A DNA stretch of 64,000 nt from Leptospirillum ferrooxidans C2-3 (GTDB lineage: Bacteria; Nitrospirota; Leptospirillia; Leptospirillales; Leptospirillaceae): contig NC_017094.1 in NCBI RefSeq assembly GCF_000284315.1, positions 2,077,486 to 2,141,485 on the forward strand. Direction: 5' to 3'. Positions within the stretch are counted from its first letter, which is position 1. Each line of letters begins with the position of its first letter. Below the pieces are notes generated by a model that saw nothing but the letters and a program-made list of their open reading frames with translations, had not been told where the DNA came from and made no database searches. This document shows positions 1-8,098 of this stretch, one piece after another. A program made the position numbers and the translations under genes.

Positions 1-1049
1 TTCTCTTTTCGATATAAAGACAAAACCCACACCGAGGAGCTTGTTCTCGGAACAATGAAGTTCCCCCTGGGGGATCTGGTCTTCAAGGCCCATACCCCAT
101 ATTCCCGTCCCTCCTCTCTTCACGTCTTGGTCGAGGGCGGGGAAGAGGTTCGCCTCCTTCTCCTCGGACGACGGACTCCTGGCTCCTGATGTTTTCGGAA
201 GAGGAGCTCCGGAGTCAAACGCTCGGCTTCGACCGGGGCGTGACGATTCCGGTCATGGCAAGCTCCGGTCGAAGAATCGATTTCTCCCCGATCCAGAAGA
301 TCCGGATGGAGAAGAAGGAGCGGGCCAAAAAACGCTGGCAACGAAAACTCTCGCGACAGGTCAAAGGCTCGGACAACCGAAGAAAGAGCCGGAAGCGTCT
401 GGCCCGGACCTTCGAATACGCAAAAAAGGTCCGGAAGGATGTGATCCACAAGGCCACCCGTGACCTCGTCTCGGAACCGGACAGGAACCTCTTCGTCGTC
501 GAGGATCTCAAGATCAAAAACATGACGAGGAAGCCGGAAGGCAAACAGGACGATTCGGGAGGGTATGCCAAGAACGGAGCCCGAGCCAAGGCCGGACTCA
601 ACCGGGCGATCCTGTCGTCCTGCTGGGGGCTCTTCGTCCTCTTCCTTTCGTACAAGTCCCTTCGATCCGGGAAGCTCGTGATCAAGGTCTCACCGCAATA
701 CAGTTCGCAGGAATGCGTCCGGTGCGGGCACATTCACCCGGACAACCGGCCTTCCCGGGCCGAGTTCATCTGCCAACACTGCGGACTAAAAGACAATGCC
801 GATCACAACGCCAGCCGAGTCATCGCCCGAAGGGGGGTCCGGCTTCTTCTGGAATGGAAGATCCAGAAAAAAGAGATTTGGCGGTGCGGGATCGGAAAAG
901 GGAAACAACTAGGGCGGGAACCGTCCGAAGTCAAAGCCTCCTTCGATTCCGATCAGACGCGAAGGCCAAAACGCCTTCGCGAAACCTCGGCGAAAGAGGA
1001 CATCCGCTCGCGAGACCGGAAACACCTCCGGAAGCCGCAAAACGTTTAG
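1..1049 (+). pseudogene. tnpB: TnpB (IS200/IS605-type RNA-guided nuclease), frameshifted and cut by the window edge
   Basis: The first 189 bases read as a TnpB N-terminal part (frame 1, containing SFRY and a beta-rich stretch) and end at a TGA at 187-189. The reading then continues in frame 3 from an ATG at 189 for 286 residues. This C-terminal part has all three RuvC-type acidic residues: D15 in GFDRG, E105 in VVEDL and D205 in NADHNAS. It also has the zinc finger C176xxC179...C195xxC198. TnpB is the RNA-guided nuclease of IS200/IS605 and IS607 elements. No TnpA is visible in the window. A tail of about 75 residues follows the last motif; in this family the guide-RNA scaffold overlaps the 3' end. 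The frame change at 187-189 most likely inactivates the gene, although a sequencing error cannot be excluded. Confidence 0.8.
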
Positions 1050-1064
1050 GAGCAGGAGAGTTCA

Positions 1065-1985
1065 TTGATCGCGACCTATTATGTCACGGATTCGCTGAGC
1101 CATGATTCCGGATCGAATCATCCGGAATCGTCTGAAAGAGTGAGATCTCTGAACACACTTTTTATCTCCATGGAGAAAGAGAGACTGACCACAATACATG
1201 AGATTTCACCTGCAAAAGACCTTTCTCTTTTTCGGATGGCTCATGACCCTGCCTATATTGATTTTCTGGAGAGACCCCCAAAACCGCTTCCGATCAGTAT
1301 TGATCCAGACACATCCCTATCCCCAGGCTCTCTTGCCGCCATGAAAGGACTTTCCGGAGCAATCACCACAATCAACAAACAAATCGGTTCCAGCCAGAGA
1401 GCATTTCTTCTGGCAAGGCCACCCGGCCACCACGCCCGGCGATCAGCCGGAATGGGTTTTTGCCTTGTCAACACCATCGCCACTCAGGCGCTCTCTCTTC
1501 TCTCTTGGAACCCGACACTCCGGATTGCCATCTTCGACTTTGATGTCCATCACGGAAACGGCACAGAAGAAATTCTGGGAAAAACACCTGGAGTCCTTAC
1601 CATCAGCACGCACCAGTACCCTTTCTATCCCGGTACCGGAAGCGGACGAGAGAATCATACTGGCCATTCAGGAGAGGGGTTGCTGGATATTCCCCTCCCT
1701 GAAGGAACCACTGACGATGCCTATTACCGGACTTTCGAATCCTGCATCCTGCCTAGGCTCACCAGGTTTGCACCTGACGTGTTGCTCGTTTCTGCCGGGT
1801 TTGACGGCCATCGGGAGGATCCACTGGGGGGATTTCTTCTGACGGAAAAAACCTATCGGCATATAGGGAAACAGCTTTCTTCCGTTTTTCCGTCCACTTT
1901 TATTGTCTCGATCCTTGAAGGAGGGTATAATCTGAGGGCCCTGACAAATAGCGTCAGGTCTTACATGGAAGGACTGAACAGTTGA
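1065..1985 (+). CDS. histone deacetylase-family (class II-like / acetoin-utilisation type) metal-dependent deacetylase
   Basis: The 306-residue protein covers the whole arginase/deacetylase fold. Visible motifs are RPPGHHA (His122/His123 catalytic pair), FDFDVHHGNGT (zinc ligands D160 and H162), SAGFDGHREDPLGG (third ligand D247) and LEGGYNL near the C-terminus. Bacterial members remove acetyl groups from lysines or small amides such as polyamines; the substrate here is not predictable. The start is a TTG at 1065 behind a purine-rich AGGAGCAGGAGAG. It opens an operon: its TGA overlaps the next start by four bases. The gene begins 15 bases after the tnpB remnant, so the insertion may have replaced its original promoter. 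Confidence 0.9.
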   Translation: MIATYYVTDSLSHDSGSNHPESSERVRSLNTLFISMEKERLTTIHEISPAKDLSLFRMAHDPAYIDFLERPPKPLPISIDPDTSLSPGSLAAMKGLSGAITTINKQIGSSQRAFLLARPPGHHARRSAGMGFCLVNTIATQALSLLSWNPTLRIAIFDFDVHHGNGTEEILGKTPGVLTISTHQYPFYPGTGSGRENHTGHSGEGLLDIPLPEGTTDDAYYRTFESCILPRLTRFAPDVLLVSAGFDGHREDPLGGFLLTEKTYRHIGKQLSSVFPSTFIVSILEGGYNLRALTNSVRSYMEGLNS

Positions 1986-2446
1986 CGACAACAAATCAAT
2001 CAGCCCCTCACGATTTTACGCATATCCTTCAGACAACGATGCAAGGGTGGAAAGTCGTCGCCAGCCATATTCCGCTGATCAGGAAAGACCTTCCGGGCGC
2101 TCCCGGGGAATGGTGCTTCAACCCGAGGGAAGAGGACAGTGCCGGGATCCGCACTCTCGTTTCCCATTGGGATCGAATGGAAGAGGATCTCCTCCCCTTG
2201 CTCTCCTCGGCCAATCCTCTTCTCGGAGGAGAGATGAGGGAACTTTTACGCATTGTCAGGGCAAAGCTTCTCTTCAACGAGCGTAATCATCATTTTGTAG
2301 GTTATGCCCTGGCCAGCGATCCCACCGGCCAAGGCAGCCGTTCACGATTTATCGAATCGATGGAGAGAACCATCGCCCATATTGACAAAAGACTTTCGGA
2401 AACGTTTTCATCAGCACCCCCAAATGACAAGAGGCTCCAACCTTGA
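1982..2446 (+). CDS. hypothetical protein of the deacetylase-fbp operon
   Basis: A 154-residue, probably cytoplasmic and mostly helical protein that I do not recognise. It has no signal peptide and no membrane segment. The centre carries an Asp/Glu-rich helix (HWDRMEEDLLPLL) and a second helix with paired histidines (NERNHHFVGYAL), which could suggest a metal-binding helical bundle, but no family motif supports that. The TTG start overlaps the stop of the deacetylase gene as TTGA, and its own stop overlaps the next TTG start in the same way, so translation of all three is very probably coupled. Function unknown. Confidence 0.75.
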   Translation: MTTTNQSAPHDFTHILQTTMQGWKVVASHIPLIRKDLPGAPGEWCFNPREEDSAGIRTLVSHWDRMEEDLLPLLSSANPLLGGEMRELLRIVRAKLLFNERNHHFVGYALASDPTGQGSRSRFIESMERTIAHIDKRLSETFSSAPPNDKRLQP

Positions 2447-2904
2447 GCGACCAGGATCACCCATCCCATCCGGATCACCAACAGACTGGCACCCACACTC
2501 ATGTTCCGTCAGGGATTTGCGATGCTTGCGGGAAAGTGGGCGTCGACCTTTACAAGGTGAGTTTGGGAAAAGATTTTTTCAATCGCACTTATGACCGTTT
2601 GTCCCATACGGAAGATCTTCATCCAAAGTGGTTCTGCTCTCCCTGTTCGCTTGAAAAAGGCTATCAGCGGGATGTCAGGAATATCCATCAGGAGCTTGAA
2701 AAACTTTTGGCCGATGGGTCGTCTCTATTATCCGATGAGAAAACCTTGCTTCAGGCAATCAGCCATGTTGAAAAAATTGAATCTCATGTCAAAAGGGGCA
2801 GAAAGATCCATGTTCTTCTCCCCCCCAGGGAGGTTGGACTTCTCCTCATTGAACTTCAGCAAGCCCTTGCAGCAAGACTTCCGACAGAACACTCCCAATC
2901 TTGA
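2443..2904 (+). CDS. small zinc-ribbon-like hypothetical protein
   Basis: The 153-residue protein begins with a His-rich tail (five His in the first 21 residues), then CDACG and, about 40 residues later, CSPCS. This CxxC...CxxC spacing fits a zinc ribbon. The C-terminal half is helical and charged, with no membrane segment. The start is the TTG at 2443, placed by a GAGG about 8 bases upstream and by the TTGA overlap with the preceding gene. The stop lies 20 bases before fructose-1,6-bisphosphatase. I do not recognise the family. The context suggests a cytoplasmic accessory or regulatory protein of the operon, which is inference only. Confidence 0.75.
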   Translation: MSDQDHPSHPDHQQTGTHTHVPSGICDACGKVGVDLYKVSLGKDFFNRTYDRLSHTEDLHPKWFCSPCSLEKGYQRDVRNIHQELEKLLADGSSLLSDEKTLLQAISHVEKIESHVKRGRKIHVLLPPREVGLLLIELQQALAARLPTEHSQS

Positions 2905-2924
2905 AACGAGAGAGAGGCTTTTGA

Positions 2925-3941
2925 ATGGATCAGGAACCCCAATCCGCCAGACGAACAAAAACGCCCGCTGAAATCATTTTGGAAACGCCAGGAATTCCTG
3001 ATGAACTCAAAAAGAAGCTTCTCCCGATCATCTCCGCACTCACCAGCGGAGGAAGGATCATGGCGTCCCTCATCGCAAGAGGACCCTTGCTTGGTATTAC
3101 CGGCTCCGCAGGAAAAGAAAACATTCAGGGAGAAGAGGTTCAGACACTTGACCGGATCGGACAGGACACCTTCTGCCAGTTACTTGGAGAAACCCAAAAA
3201 GTCCGGGAACTTCTCTCCGAAGAGGAACCCCTGCCAACCCTCTTCCCCCAAGCTGACCCCGATGGTCTCCTGATCGCCATGGATCCACTCGATGGATCCT
3301 CGAATATCTCGGTCAATGCTTCAATCGGGTCAATCTTTGCGATATTCAGTCCTCCCCCATCTTCAGATCGGGGAGAGATTTTTGGAGGAGACAAAAGGAA
3401 GCTTATTGCAGGAGCATACATTCTCTATAGCGCATCCACCTCTTTTGTGATCGCGGTCGATCAAAAAACCTATCTTTTTACGATGGACCCATCGTTTGGA
3501 GGAGAGTTTCTCGGGACAGGCGAACCACTGCATTTCCCCTCAGGCGGGAAAATCTACAGCACAAATGAGTCCTATTTTCCTCTCTGGGAAAAAGGTATCC
3601 AGGATTACATTACATGGGTCAAGTCCGGAAGGAAGCCTGTCATGACAAGCCGTTATATTGGTGCACTCGTGGGAGATCTTCACCGGAATCTTCTCAAGGG
3701 CGGAATCTACCTCTACCCGGCGGAAGGGGCTCCGGGAAAGAACCATGGAAAACTCCGCCTTCTCTATGAAGCTTACCCTATGGCCCTGATCTGCCAGTTC
3801 GCCGGAGGTATTGCCACAGATGGGGACCGCTCTATTTTATCAATCAAGCCAGGATCAGACCTTCATGCAAGAGTCCCCCTCATCGCGGGACCAATGGATC
3901 TGGTTTCCGAATTTCACACGAAAACAGGACATCCGCTGTAG
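2925..3941 (+). CDS. fbp: fructose-1,6-bisphosphatase, class I
   Basis: Hydrolyses fructose 1,6-bisphosphate to fructose 6-phosphate in gluconeogenesis and, in autotrophs, in sugar-phosphate recycling; cytoplasmic and Mg-dependent. The 338-residue length is normal for class I. The metal-binding signature MDPLDGSSNI is at about 119-128, preceded by the conserved GEEVQTLD region with its acidic ligands, and KLRLLYEAYPMALI near residue 280 is typical of the sugar-phosphate site. The ATG at 2925 follows GAGAGAGG. It is the last gene of the deacetylase operon and converges on the outer-membrane protein gene with a gap of only 20 bases; I see no hairpin there. Confidence 0.95.
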   Translation: MDQEPQSARRTKTPAEIILETPGIPDELKKKLLPIISALTSGGRIMASLIARGPLLGITGSAGKENIQGEEVQTLDRIGQDTFCQLLGETQKVRELLSEEEPLPTLFPQADPDGLLIAMDPLDGSSNISVNASIGSIFAIFSPPPSSDRGEIFGGDKRKLIAGAYILYSASTSFVIAVDQKTYLFTMDPSFGGEFLGTGEPLHFPSGGKIYSTNESYFPLWEKGIQDYITWVKSGRKPVMTSRYIGALVGDLHRNLLKGGIYLYPAEGAPGKNHGKLRLLYEAYPMALICQFAGGIATDGDRSILSIKPGSDLHARVPLIAGPMDLVSEFHTKTGHPL

Positions 3942-3961
3942 TCCTCAAGAAAACGGCCAGC

Positions 3962-4732
3962 TCACAAATGGAGGCCGATCGTAATGGGAACAAAAAAGAA
4001 CGGACTTTCTCCATTGGGAAGCCCGCCCGGAGTGAACAGGGTAACATAGTCAATCTCCACTGCCACAAAAGACATATTCAGACCAAGCCCCACATCCAGG
4101 TAAGCCGAGGAGGCAGTTCCTGAAAAGACATTTTGAACATCAAGACCGCTCAGTGCTCCTCCTCCATCGATTGCCAGATAGAGAAAGGTCGTCTGACTCC
4201 CCAAAAGCTTCAAGACAGGTCCCAGGGTGACCTCCCCCGCCTGAAAAGACCTGTCCCCGATTTGTCCGGGAAAGTCCTCTATGCCCAACATCATCCGAAA
4301 TCCGATATTCTGGTTGATCCAGCTGTTGACAGAAAGACCTCCCTCATAGCCATTTTGGACAAACGAATTGATGGGAGTGATCCCCGAAGGAACCGGAACA
4401 CCGAACAAGTCATTACGTGTTGGAAAGGTGACTCCGCCATAGAGAGTCACTCCCACTCCGTTAAAAGAGGGAGACGCGTCCGCTGATGGTGGCGGCGGAC
4501 AAGCATCAGTGATCCATTCCCAGTCCGTTGTGGGGGGATACCCCACCTCCTCATCAGCCAATGGATCACACCCATCGGCGTAAGCAGTCCCTTCTGCTCC
4601 ATGCAGGGGAAGGAAACAAAACACAAGAAAGAGGATGACATACGAATTCCACCAGCAAAGATCTGATTTTTTTCCCACCACTTGCCTCCATCGGAGGAAC
4701 CGGAAAGGACTTAAAAAAGAACGACCTTTCAC
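3962..4732 (-). CDS. predicted outer-membrane beta-barrel protein, unknown function
   Basis: The 256-residue protein has an N-terminal hydrophobic segment (about 29-48, ending HGAEGTAYA) that reads as a Sec signal with an extended positively charged lead. The start may lie further in than the first codon. After a Pro/Asp-rich, probably disordered stretch with two Cys, the rest alternates polar and hydrophobic residues in short glycine-bounded strands, and it ends with an amphipathic strand (FVPITIGLHL) like the terminal strand of small 8-stranded barrels. No family name can be assigned. It stands alone, convergent with fbp. Confidence 0.75.
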   Translation of the reverse strand: MKGRSFLSPFRFLRWRQVVGKKSDLCWWNSYVILFLVFCFLPLHGAEGTAYADGCDPLADEEVGYPPTTDWEWITDACPPPPSADASPSFNGVGVTLYGGVTFPTRNDLFGVPVPSGITPINSFVQNGYEGGLSVNSWINQNIGFRMMLGIEDFPGQIGDRSFQAGEVTLGPVLKLLGSQTTFLYLAIDGGGALSGLDVQNVFSGTASSAYLDVGLGLNMSFVAVEIDYVTLFTPGGLPNGESPFFFVPITIGLHL

Positions 4733-4841
4733 ATTTTGTCATCTGATCTTGATTATCAGGTCATAATGGTGTGACAATCTAATGTTGACAGAAGACGGGA
4801 AAAATCATCCTGCGGATAGTCCGCAGTTCAAGGAGAACACA

Positions 4842-5036
4842 ATGTCAGAAAATACATCAACCAATCAGGCCATTCCGGTTTTACACCAGTTCCGATCCAC
4901 CATCATCGTCGAATGCGAACTCTGCGACGCACCCCAGATCATCCTCTCGGACCGGTCCGACGGTGTCATGATCTGCCGAAGCTGCCGGGAAGAAATTGCC
5001 CGGGACGATTTTCAGGGTTCAGACCACATCGACTAA
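4842..5036 (+). CDS. 64-residue zinc-ribbon protein
   Basis: I chose the ATG at 4842 over a possible upstream start at 4782, because AAGGAG lies 6 bases before it. The protein has CELC and, about 20 residues later, CRSC, so it is a CxxC...CxxC treble-clef or ribbon type. Short acidic ends flank it and there is no membrane segment. Proteins this size are often accessory factors, but nothing here identifies a partner. It is divergent from the outer-membrane protein gene and convergent with the aldehyde dehydrogenase gene. Confidence 0.7.
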   Translation: MSENTSTNQAIPVLHQFRSTIIVECELCDAPQIILSDRSDGVMICRSCREEIARDDFQGSDHID

Positions 5037-5071
5037 ACCCTTCTACCCAAATAACGTCCGATTCCCAAATG

Positions 5072-6550
5072 TCAGTGGAGACGGTAAGCCAATAGCCTTG
5101 GCCGAGTCATCTCTTCCATCGCGTAGGCAACCCCCTCCCACCCCTTGCCCGACTCTTTCACGCCTCCATAAGGCCAGTGATCGAGCCGGAATGTCGGGAT
5201 TTCATTCACAAGGACACCTCCCATCTCAAGCTCCCCGGCCATCAGGATTCCTGTCTCGAGCGAGCCGGTCATGATCGAAGCCTGTATCCCGAATCGTGAG
5301 CCATTGACCCTTTTCACCGCCTCAGCGGGAGAATCGAAGGGATTCACGGTAACAACCGGTCCAAAGACTTCTTCCTGTTCAATGGGATCATCCGCATCTG
5401 TCCCACTCAGGATAACAGGATGCAACATGGCTCCCAGCCGTTTTACAGGAAGAGAAGAAACCGCTCCCCGAGAAATGGCAGACAAGACCTTTTCATGAAC
5501 TCGCGTGGCATGAGTCTCTGAAATCAGTGAACCCATCAGAGTCGAAGACGAAGCAGGGTCTCCTATCCCCCCTTCATTCCCCATTTTACGAACCCTCTCC
5601 ACAAACGTTTCAAGGAAACGGTCATATCGTGAACGGTCGACCAAAATGCGCTGAATGGAGATACAGATCTGACCGGAATAGGCAAATGCCCCGGTCATCA
5701 GACGGTCCACAAGACCTTCTTCGATCGCATCCTTCAAAATCACAACCGCCGCATTGCCACCCAATTCGAGAAGAACCTGCTTTCTCGGGACACGATCCCG
5801 CAAAGACCAACCGACCTCCGCTGAGCCCGTAAAAGAAATTACCGGAATTTCCGGAGCATCAACCATCAAAAGAACTTCCGGGATATCACAGGGAACAATG
5901 GAAAGTGCTTCCGGAGGAAGTCCCGCCGAAAGGAGGATCTTCCCAAGCGCCAGCGCTGAAAGGGCCCCTTTTGGAGCGGGCTTTACAACGACAGGACAGC
6001 CCGAGGCAAGGGCGGGCGCGACCTTGTGGGCAAGAAGATTCAGCGGGAAGTTGTAGGGGGTAATGGCAAGAACCGGACCGATTGGAACCCGTTCAACCAT
6101 CCCGGTCATCCGTGCACCCTGAGGCACAATGTCACCCGGAATCAGCTGGCTGCCAAAATCCGTTGCCAACCTCGATGCCAGGAGAAACGTCGTGGCTGCG
6201 CGTTCAACCTCAAAGCGGGCGGCAGAAATCGGCTTTCCAACTTCACAGACAAGAAGGTTTGCAAGAGCTTCCCGGTTGACATCCAAAAGTCTCGCTGTTT
6301 CGGAAAGAATCAGAGAGCGACGGTGGCGGGTCATCGCCCCCATGACCCTGGAGGCATTCGAAAGACCTGACAAAACAAGGTCAATGGTCTTTCTGTCCCC
6401 AAGAGCATATTGCCATGGGTTACGGCCTTCCGGCCCCGGAATCATCTCCGTAAAAGGGACTCCGGTCTCCTGTTTCTGACCGCTTTCCCATTTTCCCCAT
6501 AAAAGATAGGGGAAATGGCCTTCTTTTTTTTCCGGCAAAACTGACATCAT
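5072..6550 (-). CDS. NAD(P)-dependent aldehyde dehydrogenase
   Basis: Oxidises an aldehyde to an acid in the cytoplasm. The fold is complete: TPYNFPLN (catalytic Asn at about 167 in the shortened protein), VVVKPAP with the cofactor-binding Lys, FTGSAEVG, ELGGN (general base Glu at about 262), GQICIS (nucleophile Cys at about 296) and EEVFGPVV near the C-terminus. The ending HWPYGGVKESGKG...EEMTRPRLL resembles the lactaldehyde / non-phosphorylating glyceraldehyde-3-phosphate group, so those substrates are possible but unproven. Two in-frame ATGs at 6550 and 6547 sit just behind GGGGGAG, so I prefer 6550 to the longer 6583 start. Single gene, divergent from the next. Confidence 0.92.
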   Translation of the reverse strand: MMSVLPEKKEGHFPYLLWGKWESGQKQETGVPFTEMIPGPEGRNPWQYALGDRKTIDLVLSGLSNASRVMGAMTRHRRSLILSETARLLDVNREALANLLVCEVGKPISAARFEVERAATTFLLASRLATDFGSQLIPGDIVPQGARMTGMVERVPIGPVLAITPYNFPLNLLAHKVAPALASGCPVVVKPAPKGALSALALGKILLSAGLPPEALSIVPCDIPEVLLMVDAPEIPVISFTGSAEVGWSLRDRVPRKQVLLELGGNAAVVILKDAIEEGLVDRLMTGAFAYSGQICISIQRILVDRSRYDRFLETFVERVRKMGNEGGIGDPASSSTLMGSLISETHATRVHEKVLSAISRGAVSSLPVKRLGAMLHPVILSGTDADDPIEQEEVFGPVVTVNPFDSPAEAVKRVNGSRFGIQASIMTGSLETGILMAGELEMGGVLVNEIPTFRLDHWPYGGVKESGKGWEGVAYAMEEMTRPRLLAYRLH

Positions 6551-6819
6551 CCGCAACTCCCCCGATCTTTTCGACCTGAACAATCTGAACCACTCCTCGA
6601 AGGGGGCGAAGGTTTATGATAGACTACACCCGCCTGAAGAATTCAACGATTTATGAAACAAGCATACGTCGAAATGGACTCCGGTTGCCAGCTTGGCGAA
6701 TGGATCCGTCGAGTGATAATGGTTGATCCTTGATGAGGATTTTGACCTTCGCAAGGACCAGTGGTGAAAACGCCTTCCGCTTTTTCCCGGCATTATTTGG
6801 CCAGGAGGACCTTTTCAGA

Positions 6820-8085
6820 GTGCAAGGTTCTTTAGACAGGAGACAAACAGGCTTGAGACCCCCGGTAGGCTTTGACAGGATCACCCGAAAACATTCGACC
6901 GCAATCGATTCATTCCGTGGCTTATTCCAGATCGTCTTTGGACTGTTCCTTGTCATTTCACTTTCTGCATTCATGGTTCCCGTTCCAAAAGATAAGAAAC
7001 CTCTGTTAACGCTTCCACTTCCCCCGGGTGTTCATCTTGACGACCATTTTCTGTTCGCCTCAAGAGATGGCCGAAAATTTCTCTTTTTTAACCCGGATGG
7101 ACCAGCTGTTCTCCACCTTTTCAAACTTGACCATCCTATGGGGTCACAGCATTTTTTTCATGAGCAATGGATCAATCTTCCGATCCCATCACCCGAAACA
7201 CTTTCCAAAATCAGCTCGATGGCCCTTGGAAGCCGTCTGGCCTACCTGGCGGGACTCAGCCCATCAGGAGAACCAATCCTCAGGGTCCTGAACCTGTCCC
7301 TCGATCAAAGTCACATTACAGGATATACGGACTTCATGCCAAAAAGCGGCAGGACACCCATCAGGGAGATCAAACTCGACAAGGCCAACGAAACGCTCTG
7401 GATCACATTCAACAACGGAGAAGTGCTTAACGGCCACAGTCTCCTTTTGACTCCGGGAACCATTCTTTCATCCTCTCCTCTGGAAGCCCTGACGGAAAGC
7501 CTGACAAAGGGAGCTCCGGAAGGTCCCGAAAATCTCCCTGCAATCCGTAAAAGCCAGATTGATAACAAGGATTGCCTGTCCTGCAGACTGTTTCTTCTCA
7601 CGCGGGAGAGACCTGACGGAAAAACCGTCCGCAATCGTATGGCAAGGACCAGTCTCGCTATCGATACTTCAATGGGAATGATGCCGATCGGACTATCCGG
7701 AGTACTTTTTGCAGGGGATCCATCCGTTGTCTGCCAAGTCCCGACGCAAGATCTCTCATCGAAAATATCCCCCTGCCACAAAGTTGACACAGAGGTACTC
7801 CCATCCGCTGGCATCCTATGGGGACCGAGTGAAACCTTTCTTCTTCATTTCAAAAGGAATTCGAACTGGAGCCTTGCAACAATCAACCGTGCCTATCTTG
7901 AAGAAGCTGTCTCCCATAGGCGGCCGCTTGAAAGGGACTTTCCCACGTCCCTTCTCATGAAAAAAGCCATCATAACCCAAATGCCCGACAATGCACGGCC
8001 CGTCCCCGGTTTCTGGGCAGCAGACCCAGAAAAGCTGACCGTGTTTGGTCATCGGCATCTCTATATTCTTGCCATTGGCCGGTAA
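6820..8085 (+). CDS. hypothetical exported or membrane-anchored protein
   Basis: An unrecognised protein of about 420 residues. One hydrophobic segment (LFQIVFGLFLVISLSAFMVP) near the N-terminus acts as a signal or anchor. The remainder has repeated beta-rich stretches (RDGRKFLFFNPDG, LDKANETLWITFNNG) reminiscent of a beta-propeller, which is weak. A CLSC pair lies in the middle and two further Cys follow, possibly disulfide-linked in the periplasm. The start is uncertain: the GTG at 6820 has AGGAGG 11 bases upstream, a TTG at 6853 has AGGAG, and the open frame extends back to 6730 with no ribosome site. Convergent with the diguanylate cyclase gene. Confidence 0.65.
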   Translation: MQGSLDRRQTGLRPPVGFDRITRKHSTAIDSFRGLFQIVFGLFLVISLSAFMVPVPKDKKPLLTLPLPPGVHLDDHFLFASRDGRKFLFFNPDGPAVLHLFKLDHPMGSQHFFHEQWINLPIPSPETLSKISSMALGSRLAYLAGLSPSGEPILRVLNLSLDQSHITGYTDFMPKSGRTPIREIKLDKANETLWITFNNGEVLNGHSLLLTPGTILSSSPLEALTESLTKGAPEGPENLPAIRKSQIDNKDCLSCRLFLLTRERPDGKTVRNRMARTSLAIDTSMGMMPIGLSGVLFAGDPSVVCQVPTQDLSSKISPCHKVDTEVLPSAGILWGPSETFLLHFKRNSNWSLATINRAYLEEAVSHRRPLERDFPTSLLMKKAIITQMPDNARPVPGFWAADPEKLTVFGHRHLYILAIGR

Positions 8086-8098
8086 CGATCAAAGGTCT

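Noticed and set aside
1064-1069. ATTGAT after tnpB as a TnpB target motif (TTGAT-like)
   Set aside because: Such motifs lie at the left end of an element, and this one is part of the deacetylase start region.
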